64,000 nucleotides of DNA from Flagellimonas amphidinii. Lineage in GTDB: Bacteria; Bacteroidota; Bacteroidia; Flavobacteriales; Flavobacteriaceae. Each line of letters opens with the position of its first letter. Position 1 is the stretch's first letter. Below are positions 18,618 through 27,902 of this stretch, in pieces. The DNA is taken from the NCBI RefSeq assembly GCF_013090115.1, contig NZ_JABFNN010000039.1, positions 248,001-312,000 of the forward strand, given 5' to 3'. Both the position numbers and the translations under genes were made by a program. The notes below the pieces were generated by a model that saw only the letters and a list, made by a program, of their open reading frames with translations, had not been told where the DNA came from and searched no databases.

Positions 18618-19268
18618 ATGAAGCACAACAATCTTATTGTATTTCTAATCTTTGTTTCGGTGTTTGGGCTACAGGCCCAATACACCGAAGCGGATTGGAC
18701 CGACCGTGACCAATGGATGAAAACCAATCTCCTGCTGAACAAAGCTGGAGTGGAGGAGGGGGACAAGGTTGCAGATATTGGCTGTCACGAAGGCTATCTT
18801 TCCATACATCTTTCAAAAAAAGTAAAAGGCAATGGAAGAGTGTATGCCGTTGATGTACGTTCTGACCGTTTGGAAGAGTTGCGCATCAATGCCAACAAAA
18901 GAAATCTGAGAAACATTATCACCATTTTAGGAGATTATGATGACCCCAAATTACCAGAAAGAGAATTGGATTTTGTCTTCATCATTGACACCTATCACGA
19001 AATGGAAGCTTACCAAAAAATCCTGAGGCATGTCAAAGATGCACTAAAACCCGGGGGCAAAATACTTATACTGGAAAAGTTAAAGGATAGAATACGAGGT
19101 AAATCCAGACAAGAACAAGTAGCAGCACATTCCCTAAGTCCAGGATATGTAAGGGAAGAACTGGAAAACGCCGGATTTAGAATCTTATCGCAAATAGAGA
19201 ACCATGGTAACTGGGAGCGGGAAACCGACAAACAAATGTGGGTCATCCTAGCGCAAAAACCCCAATAA
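18618..19268 (+). CDS. class I SAM-dependent methyltransferase with signal peptide
   Basis: 216 residues. The first ~20 residues are a cleavable-looking signal ('NLIVFLIFVSVFGLQAQ'). The rest is a class I methyltransferase: SAM-binding 'VADIGCHEGYLSIHL' (about 50-64), 'YAVDVRSDRLEEL' with the acidic residue after strand 2, and 'DFVFIIDTYHEM' for motif III. An exported SAM enzyme is odd because SAM is not expected in the periplasm. The protein may bind another ligand, or the segment may be a membrane anchor. It probably shares a transcript with the propeller gene. Confidence 0.85.
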   Translation: MKHNNLIVFLIFVSVFGLQAQYTEADWTDRDQWMKTNLLLNKAGVEEGDKVADIGCHEGYLSIHLSKKVKGNGRVYAVDVRSDRLEELRINANKRNLRNIITILGDYDDPKLPERELDFVFIIDTYHEMEAYQKILRHVKDALKPGGKILILEKLKDRIRGKSRQEQVAAHSLSPGYVREELENAGFRILSQIENHGNWERETDKQMWVILAQKPQ

Positions 19269-19278
19269 ATAAGAGCAA

Positions 19279-19758
19279 CTAGTTCCTTCGCCTGTACACA
19301 AAACTTTGAATACCGGGTAAATCATCTCCAACATTGTTCACCAAGGTTTCACCATCAATCTGCATGGTGCTCAAGGTACTGCTTCCAGAGAAAACCACTT
19401 GAGTATCATCTGCGGTCCAAGTGCCAGATGCTGTAATGGTTCCAGAACATTGGGCATTAAACTGTCCGTTAGTAATGGCGGAGACAAAAATACTGGACTG
19501 TTCGTAACTCCATGACAAATCTCCATCAATCAATAAAGTACCAATTACACAATCCAATTCATCCAAAAGATTGGTGGAAGAAGTATTGTCCAGGTTTATA
19601 TCTTGGGCCGAGCTAATGTTCACTTCAACCAAGTCCCAGATACCTGTTACATTAAAATTAATGGTGGCAGCTTCATCTCCGCTACCGCCATCATCACTGC
19701 TACAAGCAATGTTCAACAACAATAGAACTAGTGGGGCAATTTTCAATAAATTTTTCAT
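19279..19758 (-). CDS. small lipocalin-like lipoprotein
   Basis: 159 residues with lipobox 'LLLNIACSS' (Cys about residue 19) and a Ser/Asp/Gly linker ('SSDDGGSGDE') as often follows the lipid anchor in Bacteroidota. The body is all-beta with 'GIWDLVEVNIS' at its start, the pattern of lipocalin-like domains. Two Cys residues may form a disulfide. No specific role can be given. Confidence 0.75.
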   Translation of the reverse strand: MKNLLKIAPLVLLLLNIACSSDDGGSGDEAATINFNVTGIWDLVEVNISSAQDINLDNTSSTNLLDELDCVIGTLLIDGDLSWSYEQSSIFVSAITNGQFNAQCSGTITASGTWTADDTQVVFSGSSTLSTMQIDGETLVNNVGDDLPGIQSFVYRRRN

Positions 19759-19909
19759 GAGCGCAATTTTTCAATGTATTCTACTGTAAAATAACACAAT
19801 TAGAGCTAGATTATTTTGAATTGACCTACATTTTATCGATAAAAATTAAACCTGTACACTAAAGAACTAGGGTATTCGTTAAGACTGCATAACCCCAAAC
19901 TTTTACAAG

Positions 19910-20701
19910 ATGAACAAACTACTACTTAAATTCTGCTGTCTGGCTTTCATAGCCTTATCAATTATTATGGTACAATCTTGCAGCGAGGATGCCAATTCTT
20001 TCAATGGTTCCGAAGAATTGTCACAGACCGAAGTACGTACCATTTTGGAAACTGATGAGATGGTAAGCGTGGCCGACAACGCATTGGCCGAGTTATTTGC
20101 CCAGAATTCAGTAAGTGGAAAATCTGCAAAATCCAACGAATGTTATACTGCTGAATATTCTGAAACCGGTTTTGTGGCCACTTTCAACAATTGTGTGCTC
20201 AACGGAACTGAAAATGTAAACGGAACCTTGACCGTAACTTACGATGAAGGCAATGAAGGTCTTTCCTATAGCGCAACGTATGAGGATTTTTATGTAGGGA
20301 ACATCAAAATAAACGGAACCCGAAGCTTTACCATCAGTGGTGAACAAGACCAAAACACCATTGCATTTACTGTGGAAAGTAATATCACAGTAGAAATGGA
20401 AGACGAAAGTGTGGTTTCGGAAACAGGCTCTAAAACCTTCAGCTTCACCTTTGGTGATGATTTGGCGAACAGCACTTTTAGCCTCTCTGGTTCTTGGACG
20501 GTACAGGCCGATGGCAATACCTATTCCATTGAAACCCAAAGTGCTTTGCAAGGAACTCTTTCCTGTGAGCATTTGACCACGGGCAGCATGGTGGTGACCA
20601 AAAATGGTTTGGCCATTACCGTTGATTTTGGCGATGGAGATTGTGATGACCAAGCTACACTGATTTATCCTAACGGAGTTACTGAAGAGATTACACTGTA
20701 A
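19910..20701 (+). CDS. lipoprotein of unknown function
   Basis: 263 residues with lipobox 'MVQSCSED' (Cys about residue 24). After a short helical stretch (about 35-65, 'ETDEMVSVADNALAELF') the protein is a Thr/Ser/Gly-rich beta structure. Four Cys residues sit in two pairs ('NECYTAEY' with 'NNCVLNG', and 'LSCEHLT' with 'GDCDD'). No family is recognised. A strong terminator follows 22 bases after the stop. Confidence 0.75.
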   Translation: MNKLLLKFCCLAFIALSIIMVQSCSEDANSFNGSEELSQTEVRTILETDEMVSVADNALAELFAQNSVSGKSAKSNECYTAEYSETGFVATFNNCVLNGTENVNGTLTVTYDEGNEGLSYSATYEDFYVGNIKINGTRSFTISGEQDQNTIAFTVESNITVEMEDESVVSETGSKTFSFTFGDDLANSTFSLSGSWTVQADGNTYSIETQSALQGTLSCEHLTTGSMVVTKNGLAITVDFGDGDCDDQATLIYPNGVTEEITL

Positions 20702-20722
20702 AATCTTTCTCATAACCTATTG

Positions 20723-20751
20723 AAAAGCACCGAATGTTCGGTGCTTTTTTT
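20723..20751 (+). terminator. intrinsic terminator
   Basis: A perfect stem 'AAAGCACCGAA' / 'TTCGGTGCTTT' with a two-base to four-base loop ends in a run of seven T. It sits just after the lipoprotein gene and before the aldehyde dehydrogenase promoter region. Confidence 0.9.
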
Positions 20752-20837
20752 GTTGACACCCTAAACACACCTTAACTTTTGATCCTAGCAGACCAGTTAG
20801 AGTTTAGTTATATTTATGGGATTGATTTTGTCCCATT

Positions 20838-22208
20838 ATGATTAAGAAATTAGTACAGGCCCAGCACGATTTTTTTGCTACCCAGCAAACCAAAGATGTA
20901 GCATTTAGGAAGCAATACCTTAAAAAACTGAAACAAGAGATCATTGCCCAAGAAGATGCTATTTGTGATGCGCTGTATGCCGATTTTAAAAAACCGAAGT
21001 TTGAATCCTTGGCCACCGAAACACAAATGGTCTTGGCTGAACTTTCTACAGCTATCAAAAATGTGCGCTTTTGGAGCGAACCAGAGCGGGTAGGGGGATC
21101 ACTGACCCATTTTCCCTCTTCGGATTGGATTTATGCGGAACCTTACGGCAAGGTATTGATCATTTCTCCTTGGAATTATCCCTTTATGCTAACGCTTTCT
21201 CCATTGGTGGGTGCTTTGGCAGCCGGAAACACGGTAGTGCTCAAACCATCAGAGTTGAGTCCAAATACCGCTGGAATCATAGCACAAATTATTGCGAAGG
21301 TCTTTCCCCCAGAATATGTCACGGTTGTGGAAGGGGGAGTGGAAGCATCTACGGAGCTGTTGGCACAACGCTGGGAATATATCTTTTTCACCGGAAGCAC
21401 CCATGTGGGTAAAATTGTGTACAAAAGCGCTGCGGAACATTTAACGCCCGTTACTTTGGAACTGGGCGGTAAAAATCCCTGCATTGTGGATGAAACAGCC
21501 TCCATAAAACTGGCCGCGAAGCGAATTGCTTGGGGCAAATGCATCAATGCGGGACAAACTTGTGTGGCCCCTGATTATATTTTGGTGCACGCTTCCCAAA
21601 AAGAAGCATTGGTCAAGGCATTACAGTACAACATCACGCAATTTTTTGGGGAAGAAGTGGCACAATCCCCAGATTTTGCCCGCATTACCACAGCAAAACA
21701 TTATAAAGGATTGAAACAAATGCTGGAAGGCCAGAAAATCCTCGTTGGCGGACAATATAATGATGAACAACAATACATAGCACCCACTTTAGTGGATGAA
21801 CCCGATTGGGACAGTACCGTGATGCAGGGAGAGATTTTTGGCCCCATTCTTCCCATAATTTCATATACTGAAGAGGAGGAAGTGCACCAAGCCATTTCCC
21901 GGTACGAAAAACCACTTTCTTTTTATGTGTTTTCCAACAATAAGAAATTCCGAAACCGCATGATGAGCCAATATGCCTTTGGAGGAGGAAGTGTAAACGA
22001 TACTGTGGTGCAAATCAGTAATAAAAACTTACCGTTTGGGGGTGTAGGGCATTCTGGATTTGGAGGATATCACGGTAAGCATAGCTTTGACCTGTTCTCA
22101 CACAAAAAAGGAGTGGTAAAACGTCCTAATTGGCTGGATGTGCCCATCCGTTACGCACCTTATAAAATTGCTATAGGTTTGGTTAAGAAAATCAAACATA
22201 TTTTCTAA
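20838..22208 (+). CDS. aldehyde dehydrogenase (ALDH3-like)
   Basis: 456 residues, the length of class-3 enzymes. Visible landmarks: 'ISPWNYPFMLTLSPLVGALAAGN' region near 109 (cofactor and oxyanion Asn), 'LKPSELSP' (adenosine-binding Lys), 'FFTGSTHVG' (183-191), general base Glu208 in 'TLELGGKNP' and nucleophile Cys242 in 'NAGQTCVAPDY'. 'IFGPILP' and 'LPFGGVGHSG' follow as expected. It oxidises fatty or aromatic aldehydes with NAD(P)+. The C-terminus has a short hydrophobic/basic tail ('IAIGLVKKIKHIF') that could associate with the membrane. Confidence 0.95.
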   Translation: MIKKLVQAQHDFFATQQTKDVAFRKQYLKKLKQEIIAQEDAICDALYADFKKPKFESLATETQMVLAELSTAIKNVRFWSEPERVGGSLTHFPSSDWIYAEPYGKVLIISPWNYPFMLTLSPLVGALAAGNTVVLKPSELSPNTAGIIAQIIAKVFPPEYVTVVEGGVEASTELLAQRWEYIFFTGSTHVGKIVYKSAAEHLTPVTLELGGKNPCIVDETASIKLAAKRIAWGKCINAGQTCVAPDYILVHASQKEALVKALQYNITQFFGEEVAQSPDFARITTAKHYKGLKQMLEGQKILVGGQYNDEQQYIAPTLVDEPDWDSTVMQGEIFGPILPIISYTEEEEVHQAISRYEKPLSFYVFSNNKKFRNRMMSQYAFGGGSVNDTVVQISNKNLPFGGVGHSGFGGYHGKHSFDLFSHKKGVVKRPNWLDVPIRYAPYKIAIGLVKKIKHIF

Positions 22209-22342
22209 AAATTTTGTCATAACCCAATTTTTTAGTACAATACACTGAAAATCACATGGTATCGTTATAAATAAACGTTAAACGATTGGATTTGAACCAT
22301 TTGCAAACTAACTTTAAGGATAAACCATTAAAACGAGCAACT

Positions 22343-23134
22343 ATGAAACCAGAAAACACCAAATACCGTATTTCTGTCTTATTGGATTTATCCAAGAGCT
22401 CTGAGTTTGTTTTGAGCAATGCTGTACAATTTGCCAAAGCAATTAATGGGGCAGTGGAGGTCTTTCATGTAAAACCGGCAACGGAAATTGTAAAGCGCGA
22501 AAGTCAATTGTCCGCCATGGGCAACATTTATGAAAACAATCTGAATACCCGTGCCAAAATAAAGTCCCTGATAGGGACCATGGAACAAGAAGAAGGGGTT
22601 TCCATCAACTATAAAGTGGAATATGGCAATGTAAAGAATAGGGTGCGCGATTATTTATCCACCAAAAAACCAGATATTTTGGTACTGGGCAAGCGTAGGT
22701 CCCGTATAGGCTTTTTAGGGGAAAGCATTACGGATTTTGTATTGAACGAAACCAAGACCAATGTATTATTGATGGGCCAAGACCATAAATTTCATACGTT
22801 TAAGGACATAACCTTGGGAGTTTTTGGCAACGGTGCACAAAATAGCGGCATAGAGATCATAAAAGATCTACAGCGTGATAGCAAAAAGCCCGTGAATCTG
22901 TTTAACATTAAAGGACAGCATGCCACGGATGAACAAAGTGCTTGGAACAAAACCATTTCTTATGTGTTTAGCGAAGGTGCCAATGCCTTGGACGGTTTGG
23001 TAAGCTACGTAAGCCGAACCAATACACAATTGTTGTTGGTGCCCAAGAGCAAAAGAAAAATCCTGTCTTTTAAAACAAGCCTTTCCAAAGAAGTATTACG
23101 AAAGTCCAAAGTGCCGGTATTGATCATGGCATAA
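22343..23134 (+). CDS. tandem universal stress protein
   Basis: 263 residues from the ATG at 22343; the longer frame uses a TTG at 22286. Two UspA-type domains are suggested. The first (about 8-140) has 'SVLLDLSKSSEFVLSNAV' and the nucleotide-site-like 'LVLGKRRSRIGFLGESITDFVL'; the second (about 150-263) ends with 'LRKSKVPVLIMA'. The strict G-2x-G-9x-G(S/T) motif is partly altered (Glu-Ser in the last part), so ATP binding is uncertain. It is the last core-like gene before the repeat-rich island. Confidence 0.85.
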   Translation: MKPENTKYRISVLLDLSKSSEFVLSNAVQFAKAINGAVEVFHVKPATEIVKRESQLSAMGNIYENNLNTRAKIKSLIGTMEQEEGVSINYKVEYGNVKNRVRDYLSTKKPDILVLGKRRSRIGFLGESITDFVLNETKTNVLLMGQDHKFHTFKDITLGVFGNGAQNSGIEIIKDLQRDSKKPVNLFNIKGQHATDEQSAWNKTISYVFSEGANALDGLVSYVSRTNTQLLLVPKSKRKILSFKTSLSKEVLRKSKVPVLIMA

Positions 23135-23179
23135 GGGAAGAGGAAACAGTTTGTGTTTCCTTTACAATTCTTTTATTTT

Positions 23180-23945
23180 ACATAATGTAAATTATAGTAC
23201 AAATGTATTGTTTTGGTTTCCTAGCTGTTTATCCATTTGTAAGCTATAATTCTATTATGTAAAATATCCCTCAACATTTCGTCATTTATGGGAATTATGA
23301 ACAGGGTCATGAAACTTTCCGTAGCGGTCGGCTGCGCCGCATCTTTTCATTTGTACCATAATTTGTCGCTATGTAAAATAGCCGCTCGGCCAATAGCACA
23401 TTGCTTTCATAAAAAGTAAATGCCCAAGCATTTATTTTTATACGCAATTCTCAGCCACTTGGCCAGCGCCATTAAAAGCTCTGCTTTTCGTCTTTGATTG
23501 AACCTTTTGGGCTAATTGAAAATTTGGAGAAGAAAAATTTCAGGAACTTTTCGTCAGTTTACCGCAAAAGCTAAAAATTTAGCTAGTGCATAAATTTCTT
23601 AGCACTTGCTCACATCCTTCTCTGATTTAGCTTTCTTTTGTGAGTGCTTCTAATATTATGTCAAATAGGATGGAACCCTACTATTATTCCTTCCTTTCTT
23701 TTTCCTTGATGAAAAAGAAACAAAAAATCAAGAAGAAAATATGCTTCCGCGCTCCCTTTGTGTCTTAATAGCTTCGCTATTTGGGCGCTAAACGCCCACA
23801 CACAAAACCCAGGGCAATGGCTCTTTGTGCCAAGCCACAAATTCACTCCCTCGCCGGCCCGCATTTTCTTCTGGCAATCCTGAAGAATTATCTCATCATC
23901 AAAAAACAAGAAAATCCTTGGTTCCGAGATATGTATATGCTATTT
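23180..23945. repeat. composite intergenic repeat, copy A (left edge of accessory island)
   Basis: The 858-base gap has no credible gene but is built of modules seen again further right. In order: arm 'acataatgtaaattatag' (23180), inverted arm 'gctataattctattatgt' (23234-23264), a ~90-base block with 'acagggtcatgaaact' and 'gcggtcggctgcgccgcat' (23266-23355), a second arm (23348-23380), 'tacgcaattctcagcc' (about 23451), 'agaagaaaaatttcagg' (23526), a 'cttgat...atcaag' block (23705-23733) and a long block 23756-23872. Copies of most of these occur at 30268-30922 and 35991-37192. Confidence 0.75.
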
Positions 23946-23992
23946 AGAAAAGGAATCAAATAGGTGTATGTTAGTAAGTTCTTACTAAATCC

Positions 23993-24691
23993 TCAAACCT
24001 TGTTGTCATAAGAATTAAGTAGTTCTAGAATAACCAATTTATGATTTTTAGAACTGATTTTTCTTAGAATAGAATTCATTTTTATTTTTAGAAAATCAGA
24101 TTTTCTACTTTCAATATATCTAGATGCTTGTTGCTTCTTATCTTCATCATAGTGCAAAAGATTTACAACTCTTTCAAAATCATAGAATTGCTCTGTAATT
24201 TCAGAAATTACTTGTTCGTCAAGACCCTTGGTTTTTGATATCTCGATAAGAATATCTGTTATTTTTTCAAAAGTTGGCTTTATAACATCTTCGAAATAGT
24301 ACTCTTGATAGAACTGAAAAGCATGATACTCAGATACAATAGATTGTGCGTTCTTTATATCTCTTTCTAACCTATTAATCCTTTTAAAAGTTTTATTCTT
24401 CAAAATTTCGACTATCCAAAACATAAGGGGAGTCAATGCCAAGAGCCCTCCTAAAATAGTAATCATCCAAAAAGCTTCATCCGCCCAGAAACTATTTTCT
24501 TTTTCTATTAAGTCAGATTTAATTTTATTTATCTTATTTAGACTTTCATAATTATTTTTTTCAATTTCATTAGCTTTTACAGAAAAAATTGAATCAATAT
24601 ATCTCTTTGAGTTGAAGGATTGATTCTGTTCTTGGCTGAAAGAAAATATTGTAGAGAAAAATAAAAGAAAAAAATAATAATTAAGCTTCAT
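23993..24691 (-). CDS. membrane-anchored coiled-coil protein of the HK-receiver cluster
   Basis: 232 residues from ATG 24691, chosen because a signal peptide ('FFLLFFSTIFSFSQ') starts there and the gene then follows the receiver gene by 10 bases. After a ~70-residue exported segment comes one strong membrane helix ('MITILGGLLALTPLMFWIV', about 75-95), then a Lys/Glu-rich cytoplasmic helical domain (about 100-232). Topology is therefore exported N-terminus, one span, cytoplasmic C-terminus. No family is recognised. As the last gene of the five-gene cluster it could be the output or effector of the kinase/receiver pair, which is inference. Confidence 0.7.
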   Translation of the reverse strand: MKLNYYFFLLFFSTIFSFSQEQNQSFNSKRYIDSIFSVKANEIEKNNYESLNKINKIKSDLIEKENSFWADEAFWMITILGGLLALTPLMFWIVEILKNKTFKRINRLERDIKNAQSIVSEYHAFQFYQEYYFEDVIKPTFEKITDILIEISKTKGLDEQVISEITEQFYDFERVVNLLHYDEDKKQQASRYIESRKSDFLKIKMNSILRKISSKNHKLVILELLNSYDNKV

Positions 24692-24701
24692 TGAAATTTG
24701 A

Positions 24702-25109
24702 TTAAGAAATAACCTTAGAATATATCTGACTTGGCCGCTGTGGTTTGAGAATAATATTATCAATACCTTGTTTATCCTGATTGGTCAGATTTGTTCTAGC
24801 TGTGAAAAAATATATTTTTGGTTTGCTTTTAACCTCATTATTTTCAATTAGTTCTAAAAGATGATTTTTAAAAATAATCCCGGTGTTTTGATTATTGGAT
24901 AGTTTGGAATTTCGATTTCTATCCTCTTTAGTAAACGGAATTACTACATCGATTAAAATTATATCATAGTTATCTGATATTACCTTGTCTAATGCTTTTG
25001 AATAAGTTGATACGCAATCAAAGTGAATGTCAGGGTCTTTCAATTGAAATCCCTCTTGGATTTCATTGGATAATAGAATTTCTTCGTCAAACAACAATAT
25101 TTTTTTCAT
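24702..25109 (-). CDS. stand-alone response regulator receiver domain
   Basis: 135 residues, receiver only, with no output domain. Acid pocket Asp8/Glu9 in 'LLFDEEI', phospho-acceptor Asp54 in 'IILIDVVIP', Thr in 'YFFTART' and Lys in 'IILKPQRPSQI' are all present. It overlaps the histidine kinase gene by 23 bases, so the pair is translationally coupled. A 14-residue polar insertion after Asp54 ('TKEDRNRNSKLSNN') is unusual. With no DNA-binding domain, its partner must be another protein, possibly the membrane protein encoded next. Confidence 0.88.
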   Translation of the reverse strand: MKKILLFDEEILLSNEIQEGFQLKDPDIHFDCVSTYSKALDKVISDNYDIILIDVVIPFTKEDRNRNSKLSNNQNTGIIFKNHLLELIENNEVKSKPKIYFFTARTNLTNQDKQGIDNIILKPQRPSQIYSKVIS

Positions 25110-27681
25110 AGTCTTGAATTAAGGTATTAGGTAAAAAAACTGATATGATAGTTGGTTTAGCGTTTTTAGTAACACTAATTACACCGCCGTGCCCCTCTAC
25201 TATTGTCTTTGTAACATGTAGACCTATTCCGGTTCCATTTGGATTAACTCTTTTTGCATTTTCTGATCTATAATATGGGATGAAAATTTTATCGGTATCC
25301 TCCCGCGGGATGCCTATTCCATAATTTTCAAATCTCAACTCAAAGCAGTTAATAACTTCACCTTTCAAGTCGATTGTTTTATTGGCTTTAAAGAAAATGC
25401 TTATGGTTGAAGATGGTTCACAATACCTAATTGCATTATGAATAAGATTATATATTACTTGATACATTCTTGTTTCATCTACTTTAACCTTAGGCATTTC
25501 GTGAATTTGTAGATTAAATATCACAGATTTATTTTCAACCTTTTGAAGAAAAGGCTTTAATAATTTAGAGATTTCCTCAATTTTTTCTTTTAACTCAATA
25601 TACTCGAAATGATAGGACAGTTTTCTCTCTTTGTTTTTTAGGAAAGCATTAAGATTCCCATAATTATTATTAAGCACCGAAGTGGCAAACATTATATTTT
25701 CAAAATGTTTGGTTAAAGAGGCATCCTTATAAAAGTCAGTATCGGAAAGTTTGATTTCAATATTTTCAATGGCTCCCCATATTAAGGATACAGGAGTTTT
25801 GTTTTCATGAGCCAATTTTTCTATGAATAATTGTTGTTGATCAAGTGATTGTATTTTCTGATGTTGACTGGCAATGAAGGAACTTATCAATTCAATAGTA
25901 TCCGCATCATGAAATGTGTATGTTTTTAACAAAGAATCATTAAACTCTTTTTTATTTATACAGCGAATTACAGCAACACATTTTCCATTTTCGACAACAG
26001 GGCAAAAAATTGCACTCTTATGGAACGTTTTAGTAGCTTCATAAAAGGAACAATCTGCTTTAATATTCTTATCGTGAATATCATGTATAATGATTGTATT
26101 CTTATTCGTGTAACATCTAAATGTTATACTGTCTATGCTATTATAAATAGGGGAAATTGATACATTTTCGTATTCCAACTTATCTAAAGTGTCGATTATA
26201 TCTTTATTCTCCCTGTCAACCTTCCAAAATTCTTTTGAAGTTGATGATTTTAAATAAAGTTCACCATCTTCGTTTGGAAAAAAAATTGATGTATGTTCTG
26301 AATTCATCACGTCATTCACAGTTGCTACCAGATTATTGTAGTATTTAGGCACATCTGTGATATCATCAATTTTAAATAAATCTTTAGAAATTAGTTCTAG
26401 GGTATGAAAAGTGTGGTCATAAAGGATATGTTCTATATAAAATGAGATTTGATCCATGAAGTTATGAATTCTCTCATTTGGTAATTGTTCTATTTCAGTT
26501 TTGTCAGAAATGTAAAAACAAAAATAACCGAGAGTAATATCTTCATTTTCATGACCTAAAGTTAATCTGCTATGTGAATACTTTATAATTGGGAAAACAA
26601 TCAAGAAATTACTTTTGATAACTTCTCCTAGACTTTTAAATCCAGTATTATCTTGATTCGGTTTTCTTATTATATATAAGTTGTTAAAGTCAGGATTAAG
26701 ATTATTATTGTAGATTTCTCCAAGGATGCAATCAGTGCCTAAATAAAAATCCTGTTCGTAACAAATCAAAAGCTTGTTATTGTCAAGAGTTGTTGAATTA
26801 CAAGCTCTTAGTCCAAAAGCTATTTCTTCCTCTTCTTTGGTGGGGACCCAAAAACTTGAATATTCAAGACTAAATTCTGTATTGCAAAAATCAAGGATTT
26901 CAACAATACCTTCATTAAAAAACATCTCATATATTTCACTTATGAACCTTGCATCTTTGTCAAGTTGGAATATAGTTGATTGATTTTTAAAAACTTGTAC
27001 AAGATAATAGCCTAAAGTCTTTAAGATTTTAAACTCTATGGATGGAGTAATTTTCGATTTTTTGTTTGCTAAAATGAGATAACCTAAGGGACTGTGGTTG
27101 TCTGTTGACTTTACGCTTATCGGACATATTACTAATTCACTTGGTCCATTAGGAAGAAAATTGAAGTATTCTTTTAATCTTTCATGCCCATAATTATCTA
27201 TGTCAAAACTTTTATTCGATTTTGAAAAATTCGAGTAATCTAGGATGTTACCATCTACTTCTGATTGCCAGATATATGGTTCATTAGATTTATTTAAGAG
27301 TTGACCTACAAATGACTTATGGAATTCTACTTCCTTTAAATTTCTTAGGTTATCTGTTACTAGTTCCTCTCCCTGAAAATATGGTACTAAGTCAATTAAT
27401 GAATTCGCATTTTTATATCCGAAAACAATAAAATCATATTCAAGAATCTTTCCTAAATACTCAGAAAGCTGGTTTAACTTATTGTAAAAATCATTTACGC
27501 TTAGATCTTTTATTGAAGAATTGAATAAGGATTCCGAATATTTAATTATCTCATCAATGATACTTAAACTGGAAATGTAATCTAAGTAGTTTTGATTGTT
27601 AGGAAATTCTTTTTTAATAGAATTTAAAGTCTTCTCTTTTTCTAAAAGACTAACGAACCTATGTGTGGATATGATTTTCAT
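25087..27681 (-). CDS. large soluble multi-GAF histidine kinase
   Basis: 864 residues without a membrane segment. Residues about 50-240, 245-420 and 430-610 look like three GAF-type sensor domains (third one with 'SAIFCPVVENGKCVAVIRC'). The kinase core follows: H-box 'KLAHENKTPVSLI' with His625 (a variant of the usual HELRTP), N-box 'VIYNLIHNAIRY' (Asn749), 'NYGIGIP' and 'NGTGIGLHVTK'. All catalytic motifs are therefore present. It phosphorylates, presumably, the receiver encoded next. Very low GC and Asn/Lys/Ile-rich composition differ from the flanking core genes. The signal sensed is unknown. Confidence 0.88.
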   Translation of the reverse strand: MKIISTHRFVSLLEKEKTLNSIKKEFPNNQNYLDYISSLSIIDEIIKYSESLFNSSIKDLSVNDFYNKLNQLSEYLGKILEYDFIVFGYKNANSLIDLVPYFQGEELVTDNLRNLKEVEFHKSFVGQLLNKSNEPYIWQSEVDGNILDYSNFSKSNKSFDIDNYGHERLKEYFNFLPNGPSELVICPISVKSTDNHSPLGYLILANKKSKITPSIEFKILKTLGYYLVQVFKNQSTIFQLDKDARFISEIYEMFFNEGIVEILDFCNTEFSLEYSSFWVPTKEEEEIAFGLRACNSTTLDNNKLLICYEQDFYLGTDCILGEIYNNNLNPDFNNLYIIRKPNQDNTGFKSLGEVIKSNFLIVFPIIKYSHSRLTLGHENEDITLGYFCFYISDKTEIEQLPNERIHNFMDQISFYIEHILYDHTFHTLELISKDLFKIDDITDVPKYYNNLVATVNDVMNSEHTSIFFPNEDGELYLKSSTSKEFWKVDRENKDIIDTLDKLEYENVSISPIYNSIDSITFRCYTNKNTIIIHDIHDKNIKADCSFYEATKTFHKSAIFCPVVENGKCVAVIRCINKKEFNDSLLKTYTFHDADTIELISSFIASQHQKIQSLDQQQLFIEKLAHENKTPVSLIWGAIENIEIKLSDTDFYKDASLTKHFENIMFATSVLNNNYGNLNAFLKNKERKLSYHFEYIELKEKIEEISKLLKPFLQKVENKSVIFNLQIHEMPKVKVDETRMYQVIYNLIHNAIRYCEPSSTISIFFKANKTIDLKGEVINCFELRFENYGIGIPREDTDKIFIPYYRSENAKRVNPNGTGIGLHVTKTIVEGHGGVISVTKNAKPTIISVFLPNTLIQDYEKNIVV

Positions 27682-27902
27682 ATAACAAAGAATGAACAGA
27701 TATTCTTTTTAGAATAGGATATTAAATATTTCTTTATGATAAATTTCTAAGTAATTCATCTTTGTCGGATTTTAGTTTATCAAAATTCTAAATTATACTA
27801 GGGTATTGACCAAATTTGAACTTATTGTCAAGTGGAATAATACCTTTCCTACTGGCATAACTGCTTTCTTTGGTTAATAATATTTTATTAGATAGTAAAT
27901 AC

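Noticed and set aside
20108..20713. 201-codon minus-strand frame opposite the lipoprotein gene
   Set aside because: Shadow of the plus-strand lipoprotein, which has a signal peptide, lipobox and terminator; the opposite frame has no domain or start context.
23661..23963. Frames on both strands at 23661-23909 and 23781-23963
   Set aside because: Both are inside repeat copy A, whose second copy at 37072-37192 does not keep the frames.
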